A stretch of DNA of 64,000 nt from Protopterus annectens (lineage: Eukaryota; Chordata; Ceratodontiformes; Protopteridae), in NCBI RefSeq assembly GCF_019279795.1, contig NC_056733.1:1420553800-1420617799 (forward strand), written 5' to 3'. Shown here piece by piece: positions 34,099 through 44,147 of the stretch (its first letter is position 1; each line of letters opens with the position of its first letter). The notes beneath the pieces were generated by a model. That model searched no databases, was not told the DNA's origin, and worked only from the letters and a program-made list of their open reading frames with translations. A program made the position numbers and the translations under genes.

Positions 34099-37000
34099 TC
34101 AATTGAACGTGATTCCTAGTGAATGACCCAAACTGACTGTGGTCATAAGCGCCCGAACTAATAGATGCTTGGAGGTGGCAGTAAGGAGCCAGTCGTCTAG
34201 ATAGGGAAACACTTGGAATCCTAGACTTCTCAAGTGAGCTGTCACTACTGCCAGACACTTGGTGAACACCCTGGGGGCTGTGGTGAGACCAAAGGGCAGT
34301 GCTCGGAACTGGAAATGACTGGCTCCCAGGCGGAAGCGTAAATGACTCCTGGACTCTTGACTTATCAGAATGTGATAGTAAGCGTCCTTGAGATATAAGG
34401 AGCACATCCAGACATCCTTCTCCAATAACGGGAGAATGGACTGAAGGGTGACCATTCGGAATTTGGATTTTTTTACAAAGCGATTCAATGATCTGAGGTC
34501 CAAAATGGGCCTTAAGTCCCCTGTCTTTTTTGGCACCAAAAATAGTCTTGAGTAAGTTCCTGATCTGATCTGGTCAGCGGGGACAGGCTGGATGACTCCT
34601 TTTCTTAACAGCTTTGAAACCTCGACCGCTGCTTGATCCCGCTGACTGGGTGGCACATCCAGGATTTTCCTGATAGGAAGAGGGGGGTTCTTGATGAAAG
34701 GGATGAGATAGCCTCCGGTTATGGTCCGGAGCACCCACTGATCCTTGGTGACAGATTCACAAGCCTGCGGGTGTTCCGCAAATCGACCCCCGACTGGCTC
34801 CGGAGATGCGCAGTCGGGCCACGTCTCAGGGACGGTGAGCGTAGGATGGACCACAAAAGGAATCACGGTCTCCAGAGTTACGGGGGCCTCTGCCGCCTCT
34901 GGGGCAGCATCTTCCTGAATCCCCCCCCTGCCTCTAGAGGGGGGATCACTCGGTGGAGTAGGGAAAGACCTTTGAGATTTCCTGAACCACATTTTCCCTC
35001 CTCTCTGGGCCTTGGGGTAAGGTCTAGAGGGAGCGGAAAAATGGGCCCCCATGGCAGTCAAGGTCTTGCCCTCCTGCTCGCACCGAGTCAGTGTGTCCTT
35101 CACCTTGGGTCCAAACAGGGAGGACCCATCAAAGGGGGCGTCGGTGAAGGAAGACTTAAAGGCCTCTGCAAAGGGACACAAGCGTAACCAGGCGTATCTT
35201 CTAAGATCCACGCCTGTTCCCGCTGCTCTACTCGCCCCTTCGGCCGCATATGATATGAGCCTCATGAACGAGTTGACTATCGAAGATAGGGTAGTCATCT
35301 GGGCGCCAACAGTTTGGGCTAATGCCTCAGGAAGATTACCCATAAGAGACTCACCTAACTCTTTGAGGAGGTCCCTTCGGAGCCTGGTAAAATGACAAAG
35401 ATAATTCAGCGACCGCAGGGTAAAGGCCGCTGAAGAAAGGGTACACTTCCCGTACCTATCCATGCTCCTGGAATCCTTATTAGGAGGGTGAATAGACGTT
35501 GAAGCCTCTGCCACGTCCTGCTGAGTGGCAGATGCCACCACCATCGCATCTACTGCAACTCCTTTAGTCAAAAATTCCTTTTGAGGAGGGGCTGAGAGGA
35601 ACTTGTTAGGCCTGGCGGGCACCGGTTCCACAGTGTCAGGGTGTTCCCACACCCTTCGAGAAACTAAATCTAGTAATTCATCGAAGGGTGGAGACACCCA
35701 GGAGGCGGAGGGCTGGGCCCCAAAAGCCTTGAGGAAGACTGACTCCTCTGCGGAAGGGGTTTTGGACTGCCAATCGCCTCTCTGTCTCAGGATCTCGAGG
35801 ATATCTGAGAATGAGGCGTCATCCGAGGACGATTTTGGGGACCCCTCCACATCATCAAGGTCAATATCTGATGTGATAGACTCATCCTGGGAGTCAATGT
35901 GCTTCCTCTTGCACAATTTTTTTCTTGGAGGTTCATCTGAAGCAGATTCAGAAGGACCTCCCGGGAGAAGGGAACCCCCCAAGGGGGTATCCTCAGGCCC
36001 TGGGGCCCTGCTGTCATGGGAATGAAGCACACCAGAAGCGCCAGTTCCCAAGTCTAGGGACGGTGAGGTAGAGACTTGCTGAGCCGGCAAGGACATGGCC
36101 AGCGCACTCCTCATGGCCTCAAAAGCAGGACCTCCAGACTCTACGGAGGACACCGGCTGAGAGACCACGACGGCACCGGGAATCCCTGCGGCCGACGCTC
36201 TGAGGGCAAGACTAGGCACCAAAGCTACCAGTTCCAAAGTGTTCCCTTCGGCCCCGACGTCCCAGTACCGAACCCTGACGCCGAGGACAGGGTAGGAATG
36301 ATGGCTGGAACAGAGAAGCTCCGAGGGAGTCTCAGTGCCAACTGGACAACTCTGCTCTGCTCTACCATCACCGACTCCAACGGCTCCGAGGAGGTTGGAG
36401 GAGGAATTGGATGCGTCAAAGTGGGACCGGCTCCGGAGCCGAGTGGGCTGGAGCCGAGACCATTTTTGTAAAAACCGGGGACTGGAAAAGCCTCTGGATA
36501 ACTCTGTCCAAATCTGAGTCTGACAACCTGGAGGATTTAGAGGAAATAGATGGGGGCCGAGACGACTTCTCTCTCGGCTCCGATAGACCAGGGGACCAGC
36601 TCTGAAATGGCTCCAACACCATCGGCACCGGATCCAGAACCGTATGAATAAGCATCGGCGCCGAAGGGGACTTTGGGGCCAGGGGGGAGAGTCTGAGCTG
36701 CACACCTCCAACGGCTCCGAGACCAAAGAAGCCGAAGCAGATGATTCGCCTCTCGATCCCCCAACCTGCGGCTCCAACACCAATGGAGCCGAGGAAAGAG
36801 GTATAGAGGCAGACCCTTCCACCCGAGGCTCTGAAGCTATTGGAGTGGAGGAAGAAGAGGTCGACCTATGCTTCTTGGAAGTCGGTTCCGACGGACTGGT
36901 CGGAGCCGACGACCTTTTCTTTTTAGAAGCTGGAGAAGAAGGAGAAGCCAAAGCTTCCTCAAAGGAGGGCTTAATAAGGCCCTTAAGGATCAATTTATTT

Positions 37001-37179
37001 TTTCGTTCTTGAAGGACCCTAGAGGAAGAAGCATGACAAACACTACATGTTTCCTGCAAATGTTTCGGTCCTAAACAATATACACAAACAGCATGGCTAT
37101 CAGTAAGAGACATTTTGTAGTTGCACTTGGTGCACTTTTTAAAACCAGACTTTTGCTCTTTCGACATCCTATCACACAA
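34099..37179 (-). pseudogene. DIRS gag-RT reading frame, 1026 codons (younger copy)
   Basis: The N-terminus has a Cys/His cluster, KCTKCNYKM then CVYCLGPKHLQETCSVC (about residues 16-47), typical of vertebrate DIRS gag. Ser/Pro/Gly-rich sequence follows, then the conserved gag block VNSFMRLISYAAEGASR and DGSSLFGPKVKDT. The RT starts near residue 842: VPKKTGDLRPILDLRSLN, RALPFGLTTAPRVFTK, and YLDDWLL at 993. Motif A reads SLYLKDAYYH, with Tyr929 in place of the catalytic Asp (codon TAT at 34393-34395). A TGA at 34096-34098 replaces Trp and ends the frame. Between about 36225 and 36703 the gag-like reading lies in another frame, suggesting compensating indels. Confidence 0.92.
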
Positions 37180-37540
37180 CTATTTCCCACAACGAAAAGC
37201 AAACCTTAAAGTAGGGCACGAGCCCTTTGACTCAAAAAATGGGACTGGCCCAAGATACAGAACACAAAACAGGCAGAAGCCCTCTAGCTTAAACGGGCTT
37301 AGCCCGATAAATCAGGATGTACAGAGAGACAAAATCAACACAAATAAGGGCAAGGGCCCTCTAACTTAAATGGGCCTTGCCTGGTATGTAGAAAAAAATA
37401 CCAATCACACCAAAACAGGTTACACACACATGTAAAGCTGTTAAAACAGCTGTTTGTTAAATTTGTGAAGAAAACCCTAGGTCAAAAGACCAAAAAGTAA
37501 TGAAAAAAAACACTTAGCTCCAGCCAAGTCGAGACCATGT
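37180..37540 (-). other. DIRS (younger copy) 5' leader
   Basis: Between the gag start and the right terminal repeat. It holds three short degenerate repeats of a GGGC...GCCC type (near 37218, 37280 and 37345, for example GGGCACGAGCCC and GGGCAAGGGCCC), each followed by a similar CTT-AAA-GGGC segment. They could form small hairpins in the leader RNA. Confidence 0.6.
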
Positions 37541-37544
37541 CCAG

Positions 37545-37717
37545 CTTGAAAAGCGGCAAACGAGATCTGGGGAAGCAGGCGTGGTGCATTCTGGGATAAG
37601 GGGTAGCCCAGCCAATTAGAGACTTTGTTCTAGTATATAGTGGCCGAGTCGGAGCCGATGGATCGGCTCCGAACCCATCAGTTATGAATGTAGGCGAGAT
37701 AGGATCCCATTACATCT
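37545..37717. repeat. DIRS (younger copy) right terminal inverted repeat
   Basis: It contains GGCAAACGAGATCTGGGG, GGCGTGGTGCATTCTGGG, GTGGCCGAGTCGGAGCCG and ATGAATGTAGGCGAGATAGG, and ends CCCATTACATCT. It is the inverted counterpart of the left end. This end is the 5' side of the minus-strand coding sequence. Confidence 0.92.
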
Positions 37718-38095
37718 GCCCATTTTAGAAAATTTCAACCATAAAAGGCCCCTCGAACCTCTCATAATCCACCAGTATCAGTAAATATGTAAAATGTCTG
37801 CAGAAGTAAGTCATCTAAATAATTCCACATTTAAGGGATCTCTAACTAATGAAGAGGTGTCTGCTAGGAAACAACTCTATATTTCATCGTTTCATCTAAA
37901 AATAAATTGGCTGTTGCTCTTGAAGAATAAATTGCCTATGTTACATTAAAAAATGATAAGCTAATAATATTGCAACAGGGAATGGATGGCAAACTGATAA
38001 CAGGTTCATAGTTACTAGGTAACTCCTCCAAAGGAGGACATTCACAAGACTGTAGCATCCACTCCCTTTAAAATGCAACATAGTACAGTATCAGC
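37718..38095. other. Unassigned spacer
   Basis: Unique-looking AT-rich DNA between the DIRS right end and SINE-like sequences. Nothing recognised. Confidence 0.5.
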
Positions 38096-38097
38096 AA

Positions 38098-38175
38098 TCT
38101 ATCTGCATACTGTGGGAGTAGAACCCACAGCCTTCTGCATCAAGAGTAAGCTGCTACCTGTTGTGCTAATAATGC
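38098..38175 (-). repeat. Possible tRNA-like SINE head
   Basis: On the minus strand: TTAGCACAACAGGTAGCAGC, A-box-like, and about 30 bases later GTGGGTTCTACTCCCAC, B-box-like. No aminoacyl stem or CCA-like end of a working tRNA gene was seen. It is best read as a decayed SINE head. Confidence 0.4.
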
Positions 38176-38242
38176 AAACAGTCTTGGAATATGCAGAGCT
38201 AAACTTCTCTTCCCCTGAAGCTCTCAGCTCCTTGTAAAAATT

Positions 38243-38485
38243 GTTATTTATTTAACAATTTTTACCAGGAAAGTCAGACTTGGAAGAAAGCCAATTTTCA
38301 GCAGAGGCCCAGGGAGAAATGCTCCAGATACATGTCTTTGTAACATGGAAGGAAACTAGAGTAACCGGGGGAACCCACCCAAATACCAAGAGAACATACA
38401 GACAGCACCCCAGCCAAGAATCAAACCACATAACTTCTTGCTGTATGGCAACAACACTACCACTGCACCATCCACTTGATACAAC
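38243..38485 (-). mobile_element. V-SINE-type tRNA-derived SINE
   Basis: On the minus strand: a head GGATGGTGCAGTGGTAGTGT with a B-box-like GGTTTGATTCTTGGCTGGGG, and a central domain CTGTATGTTCTCTTGG...GGGTGGGTTCCCCCGGTTAC. Next comes TTTCCTTCCATGTTACAAAGAC and a tail GGAGCATTTCTCCCTGGGCC...CTGCTGAAAAT ending AAATAAATAAC. The central block resembles the conserved core of the vertebrate V-SINE superfamily (DANA, HE1, lungfish Lun1). The tail matches the L2-like LINE copies in this window. Confidence 0.75.
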
Positions 38486-38861
38486 TAAATCTCTCAATTT
38501 CACAGCAGAAGAAATCTGGAAAAAGCCAACATTTATTTGGGGGGGCAAAGGGCTAAAACCAAGGACACATTTTAAATATTGTTTGTATAATCGTAGAAAG
38601 CTGCTAAAATAGTGTTTTGTGTTACTGTGTGTTTCCAAATAAAAAGATGCTAAGACTGAAACTTAAAGGGCTTTCATTATGATTTCCCAGAAATCCACAA
38701 ATCTTAAGAGGAACAGACCAAAAGTATGAACCAAACTCCCTGAATCACATGTGGTGGTGTGGGTAGAAAATGCAGGACCCTGTACCTAATGTACAGGGTT
38801 TGAGCCCAATTCCACACACACAAAATATCACTTTGGAGCTACAGAAAATAAATATTGCTTT

Positions 38862-39012
38862 GGAGCTACTGCATAAAATAAATGGAACTAGCACTAAACA
38901 GTCATCGCTATCACTTCAGAGCTACTGCATAAAATAAATGTAGCTAGCACTAAACGGCCATCACTATCACTTCAGAGCTACTGCATAAAATAAATGGCCA
39001 TCACTTACTGCA
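38862..39012. repeat. 56-bp tandem repeat, about 2.7 copies
   Basis: Units start with GGAGCTACT or AGAGCTACT at 38862, 38918 and 38974, each with GCATAAAATAAATG and, in the first two, CTAGCACTAAAC. A diverged half-unit precedes at about 38834. No coding meaning seen. Confidence 0.9.
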
Positions 39013-39238
39013 TAAGCGTAACAGAATGAAATATCACTGACTTACTCCAGAACTGGAGCCTTAGAAGTAAGCAGTTATCCACGGAGCTAACACTTGGGAG
39101 CCTTATCAGCAAGAAGTGCTTTCCGCACACTTTTGTGTTTAAAATTAGTGTGCGACGTGTGCACGAGTCCTTGCCTATAGCTATAGTTTACCACCTGTTT
39201 GTCTTTTCGGCTGCCGGTAGTGATTCGGGTTGGGAAAT

Positions 39239-39322
39239 TGAAAAAAAAAGACATGCTAGAATAGATGCAGCTGAATCATTCAGCTGCATCTGTCTTTTGA
39301 GCCATGTTTTTTTTTTTTTTTA
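39239..39322. repeat. Hairpin-forming palindrome with A and T tract arms
   Basis: The core 39263-39291 is a perfect 13-bp inverted repeat, AGATGCAGCTGAA and its complement, around a TCA loop. Outside it, AAAAAAAAGACATG and CATGTTTTTTTT form a second pairing layer. It may be a tiny foldback element or the centre of a MITE. Confidence 0.8.
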
Positions 39323-39719
39323 CATGAGATGATCTGCAAAAGTGGAGGGGTCCCCTCCCCCCTCGCTCTATGGTTCCGGCACCCATGCCAATGTACCAGA
39401 AATGTTACAAAAGTATAAACTGGAATAAATTGCCTTTACAAATCTAAAGACAATGGCAAAACCACAAATATCTTCATTTCAATGCTACTAAATTCTTGTA
39501 CACATATGCACTATTACATAAAGTAAAAATTAGAAACATTTCAGTTCCATGGCTAGGCAATTCCTGTTGACAAGTAAAGAAAGAATGAGACAAAGCCCTG
39601 GAAGAAAGAAAAGTCAGTACAACAACCTTACTACAACACTGTAGAAAAGCTTGTAGTTGGTAGACACTTCTGAAGGATATGGTTTTCCACCCCATATGTT
39701 ATAAGTGGTGTTCATTTTC

Positions 39720-39955
39720 ACAATGATACAGTCATAACGGACATGAGCACTTATGTGGATGTGGACAACTGTTTCTCATTCAATCATCACATTTGCACCA
39801 TAGTCAGGAAATCCTTCTATTTGGCCCAGTTAATTTCCAATGCAATATTTTCAGGATCCAAAGAAGTCATCTTACCACTGTACTATTCCCTTATCAGACC
39901 CATCAATGAATGCAGTACCCCCTATGGTATGCACAAATCTAACCAATCATTTTAT
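39720..39955 (+). repeat. CR1 ORF2 fragment
   Basis: The plus-strand frame reads CFSFNHHICTIVRKSFYLAQL, then SGSKEVILPLYYSLIRPI, matching SLSFDYHIATVVRKSFYVAHL and YSSLIRPVIEYN of the 28-30 kb copy. It is truncated on both sides. Confidence 0.75.
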
Positions 39956-39974
39956 TCAGCTGAAGAAACCCTAA

Positions 39975-40062
39975 TGAGGGTTGACATAATGGTTAAGGTG
40001 TTTACCTTACAGACACAAGGTACAGGGTTTGATTCTCACTTTTTGTTAATTTGTCCAAATAT
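39975..40062 (+). mobile_element. tRNA-derived SINE head
   Basis: GAGGGTTGACATAATGGTTAAGG (A-box-like) then ACAGGGTTTGATTCTC (B-box-like). It is the same family as the SINE at 19895-20036, with matching spacing (TTAAGGTGTTTACCTTACAG versus TTAAGGTGTTTGCCTTGCAAG). The CR1-like tail is missing or very decayed. Confidence 0.65.
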
Positions 40063-40134
40063 TTTGGGTTTCTAATACCATGACAGGAATGGACCCCATT
40101 CCTAAGTCAAAGTACAATTAAAGTTCATGAAATT

Positions 40135-40839
40135 AGCATTGCTTCAATGTTCGATGTCAATCAAAGGTGCTCTTCGCAGCATCTGCAATGTGCCCAGTAA
40201 TGACTCCTTCTGCAATTCGTATGGAGTTACATGTATTGGTAACATATTTAAATACGATTGCAGATTGTTTTATATAAGACCCATTGCTACTACTACTATT
40301 GGGACTGTCTGGCTATCTTTCTTCCACATTGCTCTCGTTTCTGCCTGCAAATCCTGATATTTTATAACTTTGTGTCTCTCTGTACGCAAGACACTGTAGT
40401 CACTGGGTGTGGCAATTTCAATGATCAATGCTACTTTTGTCTTCTTTTCATGGACCACTATATCCAGTTTTCTAGCATCTATCCTTTGAACTATTGGTAA
40501 TGGATGATCCCATGTGATGTAAACTTCATCACTTTCTATGATGCTTTGTGGCTCATATTTCCAGTGTTTTTAAGCCACTTCAATACCATAATGTTTGCAC
40601 AATCCCCAGTGCAACAATCTTGCCACATTATTATGTCTTGCAGTATCCAGTCCTTCTGACATTAGTATGTCACAACCAGCAACAAGGTGTGTGACTGTTT
40701 CCAATTCAGTTTTACAAAACCTACACTTGTCTGTTTCTCCCACATGTTCAATGGACTTTGTAAACCAACGTGTACACAGCCCACTATCTTGGGCTGCCAA
40801 TATTAACCTTTCATCTTTTGGTTTGAATTTGCCTCTCAA
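40135..40839 (-). pseudogene. RLE endonuclease domain with CCHC knuckle
   Basis: On the minus strand, residues CRFC...H...C (C-x2-C-x8-H-x4-C) lie at the start of the frame 40570-40839, followed by RHNNVARLLHWGLCKHYGI. After one stop the same frame gives YITWDHPLPI, RKLDIVVHEKK, KVALIIEIATPSD and KVIKYQDLQAE. This is the PD-(D/E)xK-like core with candidate catalytic Asp in KLDIVV and Glu in IIEIA. After another stop NNLQSYLNMLPIHVTPYELQ and the end block follow. In intact LINEs this domain nicks the target DNA. Only a couple of stops break it. Confidence 0.8.
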
Positions 40840-40946
40840 CCATTCCTACATTTGTTCCTGATCAACATGAGGTTCTTCCAGAAGTTTTCTATACTTGCCA
40901 CTATATTTATGCATTTTCCACATTTCTTGCCTTCTCATCTGGTCCT

Positions 40947-42290
40947 TTACCTTATATTCTTTCTTTTGTTTTTTTTGGCACATTCAGTTGCTGCCTGATT
41001 TTTATCTACTTCTGGTTTGATTTCCATTCTTGTTTGACGCTGATATGCTTCTGCTACATTAAGCAGAAAAGTCATCTTATATTTATTCTCCTCATGTTTC
41101 AAAGCTTTCACTACTTTTGGGTCTTGTAAGGTCAGCAGATATGTGTGGAATCCCACAATTGCAGATTTATACATGTAATCAATTTCAAGGAGGCCCATCC
41201 CTCCTTCGGAACAGGGAATATATAATCTTGGTATGCAATGATTTTTATAAATCATTTGGTGAGCAGGAAGCATCCTTTTTGTTTTTCTGTCTAATCTATC
41301 CAACACATTTTGGGGCCAGTCAATCACTCCAAAACTGTAAGTTAGGACAGGAAGAGCAAATTGGTTCATTCCCTGGATTTTATAGCTAGATGACAACGCT
41401 GTTTTCAGGATTAATTTAAATCTTCCAAAGTATTCCTTACTAAGTTTTATTTGTATTTGTTCATGTTTTATTGTTGATCCTTCATCAGTTCCCAAATATT
41501 TATATACTCCCTCTTGCTCAAGTTCTTTTATATCACATTCTTGTCCCAAACTGATGGTTTCCTGGTGCTGCATTTTTCCTGCATTAAAGGTTGCTTTTGC
41601 ATATTTATCAAGACCAAATGACATTCTTATATCATCTGAAAAAGTTTTAGCAACTTGCAGTTGTACTTTCAGTTCTTCATCTGATGAGCTATATGGTTTT
41701 AAATCATCGACAAAGAGAAGGCGAAAAGTCTTTACACTTTGCTGTTTTCTAGGAGCCAAATTATAGCCATGGCCTTAGCTGTTAAGTAGACAGCTTAATG
41801 GGTTAAGGGCAAGGCAGAATAGCAGTGGTGGCAGAGAGTAACCCTGGAATATCCCCTTTGCATTTTTATCTCTGGGATAATAATTTGTCCTTTATCATGC
41901 CTTAATTGCAAAGTGATCTGCCACTGTTTCATGGTCACTGTAATGTAGTCAGTCAGTGTACAGTGTATCTTATACATTTTAAGCATTTTTTTTAATCTAT
42001 GAATGTGGGATACTATCAAATGGTTTTGTAGTCAGTCCATGCCATACTTAGATTCTTCCCCTTTTTACAGTTCTCTATGCTATGACTTTATTTAACAACA
42101 AATGATCCTTTCTTCCATATGACTTTTTTTATGGACCTTTTGTTCTACTGCCATAATTGAATTTTCTTCTAAATGACTATGAACTCTGTTGACATCAATT
42201 CCAGTGTATAGTTTATATGTCGTTGGAAGGCAAGTTATTGGTGTATCATTTTTAGGGTAGCTTGCAGGTTCACTCTTCACTCAAAAGGTG
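40947..42290 (-). pseudogene. RLE-LINE reverse transcriptase domain
   Basis: The N-terminal piece 42092-42280 reads PITCLPTTYKLYTGI, the RT YRPITCLPTxYK block. Then MAWTDYK corresponds to the motif A region. The piece 41795-42019 has QRGYSRVTLCHHCYSALPL, a decayed form of the RGIFQGDSLSPLLF motif B. The open frame 40947-41759 (270 codons) starts with the motif C box, RLLFVDDLKPYSSSDEEL, followed by SFGLDKYAKATF, KYLGTDEGS, and ALPVLTYSFGVIDW. Motif C Asp residues are intact, while upstream frames are broken. Confidence 0.8.
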
Positions 42291-42413
42291 CAATAAAAGA
42301 AAGTCATATGGAACAAAGGATCATTTGTTGTTAAATAAAGTAATGGAGAACAGTAAAAAGGGAAAGAATCTATGTATGGCATGGACTGACTACAAAAAAA
42401 GCATTTGATTCTC
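42016..42413. repeat. Inverted duplication of RLE-LINE segment
   Basis: The arm 42016-42130 (minus-strand LINE) and the arm 42297-42413 (the same LINE segment on the plus strand) are inverted copies at about 90% identity. Shared blocks include GGATCATTTGTTGTTAAATA and GGCATGGACTGACTACAAAA. They are separated by 166 bp of LINE RT sequence. The right arm ends the LINE. Confidence 0.9.
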
Positions 42414-42679
42414 ACCTTTGATGCAAATTAGCTGAGCTTAAAATAGCCAACAAAGGCAGCTAGCTTAGTACTTACATATAAGCAATAATAAAGGCCTTGA
42501 ATCTTTCACCTGTCTTAAAAGATTCGCACAACTCTTCTTATACTATGTAGCCTACTGGCTGCTCTGAGGTGATCTAGTCTTGTTGTTTGCATCATGAAAG
42601 ACGCAATCTTATTTAACCTCCTATTTCTTCACAAAACCATTGGCTCTACAAACACTCATAATACGGTCCTAAATTTATA

Positions 42680-42975
42680 CCAACAAATAAACAAGACTCA
42701 GACTGTGGAATAACTTGCCAATACAGGTCAAGCAAAGTACTGCTTTGTTTGCCTTTAAAACTAGTCTTGATGATTGGATGGGTAGACATAAATTTATACC
42801 AGGGTTAACATATATCATCCTATATGCTTTAGGAGTGGACACTATGAAGTAGTGGTAAAGGGTGGCAAGAACTTTTAAGTGTGTCTACTGAAAGGTGTAC
42901 ATGGCTAGGCCTTTTATGGTCCAAATGATTACTTAACTAGTACAGCTTCTATGTCACTTCAACAAAACCACTGCA
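42680..42975 (+). repeat. CR1 3' end fragment
   Basis: Reads RLWNNLPIQVKQSTALFAFK and DDWMGRHKFIPGL, then ATGGCTAGGCCTTTTATGG and ACTAGTACAGCTTCTATG, matching the C-terminus and 3' tail of CR1 copies here. It is 5' truncated. Confidence 0.72.
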
Positions 42976-43024
42976 ACAGCTTTCAATTCAGTATCCTAAT
43001 AAACTCTAAAACTTTTTAGAACTC

Positions 43025-43640
43025 TATCTGTAAGACACTAGCAAGCAAAATGTGGGATGATAACCTTTTGAAAAAAACAACATATCCAGAAACTGCAAAT
43101 CTATTTGCTAACTACTTCAGATCCACAGATAGTAAGTGCATCCATAACCAGAACATCACCTTAACCAACAGAATAAACACGCAAGGAACATTTACCGACA
43201 ACTGCTTTAACTTCCAACCTGTTTCCACAGATTATATTAAAAAATCTCTAAGAAAATGTAATGGCTACAAAGTAGCTTCCATTATTTCAGAATCAACATT
43301 CTACCTTAATAACTGGACCACTCATTACTACTCACTAACAATAATCATAAATCACAGCTTGAAAGATGGTCATTTTCCTACTGTCTGGAAACAGGCCAAA
43401 CTAATTCTACTGTTTAAGGGAGGAATCCCTGACAAAGTACAAAAATACATACCTGAAGCATTCTATCTTCTTATCCAACATATCAGAATGATGCGTACAT
43501 AACCAGTTAACAACATTTATTACCAAGAGTAACCACATGATGAACACTCAACATGGATTCAAAAGCTGGAAACAATGCGCAAACAGCACTCTTTAAACCT
43601 CTACAAGTGGCTTCCAGCTATGACATACGATGACCAATAG
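43025..43640 (+). pseudogene. L2-like LINE RT N-terminal fragment
   Basis: The frame 43050-43502 reads ETANLFANYFRSTDSK, FNFQPVSTDYIKKSL, KCNGYK, SLTIIINHSLKDGHFPTVWK and QAKLILLFKGG, the stretch just before and at the start of the RT of L2/Jockey-type LINEs. The next block, TQHGFKSWKQCANSTL near 43550, is the QHGFRxxxSTxxAL motif in another frame. Truncated at both ends. Confidence 0.7.
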
Positions 43641-44133
43641 GCAAAGTATATGAAATGGGGGGGGGTGGATTTTGAGAAATACTGAGAGAGTAGGACTTTG
43701 GATACAGGCCTTTAAGGAGAATAACAACAACAACAATAAAGAATATCATATTCATAAAGCAGTTGAAAGTATTCTAAGAACTAAGCCAACACAGGAATGG
43801 AGAAAGGAGATTTTATTAACAGGAAGTAATGCAAGTAGGAGTAAAGAAAACAGGCTGTGATTTACTAGAAAAAATAGCAAGATAACAAAGCTACTGGATG
43901 TAAATAACTGAAGAGGGAAAGGTAATAGAGTCTGTGAAGCCAAGCAAACATTTTGACTGCATATTAAACATTGCCTTTCTTACTAGGGATTGTTAACAGA
44001 GTATCTCATTTACTCCAAAGGAGCTCAGGAAGTTTGCACTGTAACTTCCATTGGGCGGAGCCTAAGCCTTTTGACAGAATCAAATAATGTCCTCACATTT
44101 CAAACAAATGTTCATATCTCTGAGATTATAGGG
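43641..44133. other. Spacer and pre-insertion flank of the Penelope element
   Basis: A G run lies at 43658-43666 and an AAC-type short repeat near 43725. The last 14 bases lead into the target duplication. No gene recognised. Confidence 0.5.
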
Positions 44134-44147
44134 ATTACTAAAGAAGT
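44134..44147 (+). repeat. Target-site duplication, left copy (Penelope element)
   Basis: ATTACTAAAGAAGT, identical to 50337-50350. Confidence 0.92.

Larger units (their letters stand above)
31456..37717 (-). mobile_element. DIRS-type retrotransposon, structurally complete (younger copy)
   Basis: About 6.26 kb with all DIRS landmarks: terminal inverted repeats at both ends, an internal complementary region just inside the left end, and minus-strand gag, RT, RNase H and tyrosine recombinase in order. Coding decay is limited: one TGA in the RT, one frameshift in the RNase H, two stops in the recombinase, and a motif A Asp-to-Tyr change. The outer boundaries are inferred from where the internal complementary region stops matching. 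Vertebrate DIRS elements replicate through a circular cDNA that the recombinase integrates without target duplication. Confidence 0.93.
40110..42290 (-). mobile_element. RLE-type LINE (R2-like group), degenerate
   Basis: The minus-strand order is RT, a CCHC zinc knuckle and a restriction-like endonuclease (RLE) domain, the arrangement of R2, NeSL, R4 and HERO type LINEs. These carry no APE endonuclease and often choose specific targets. The C-terminal LLGT.QMLRR block closes the protein. The 5' end is cut at about 42290, where an inverted duplication of the same LINE begins. The exact clade was not decided. Confidence 0.78.

Noticed and set aside
34633..35187. A 184-codon plus-strand open frame
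   Set aside because: It is the reverse-strand shadow of the DIRS gag-RT frame at 34099-37179 and has no domain content.
35603..37012. Several plus-strand open frames of 120-140 codons
   Set aside because: Shadows of the GC-rich DIRS gag coding strand; no motifs recognised.
38740..38815. A tRNA-like stretch with ACAGGGTTTGAGCCC
   Set aside because: Only the B-box-like word is convincing; no A box or stems recognised.
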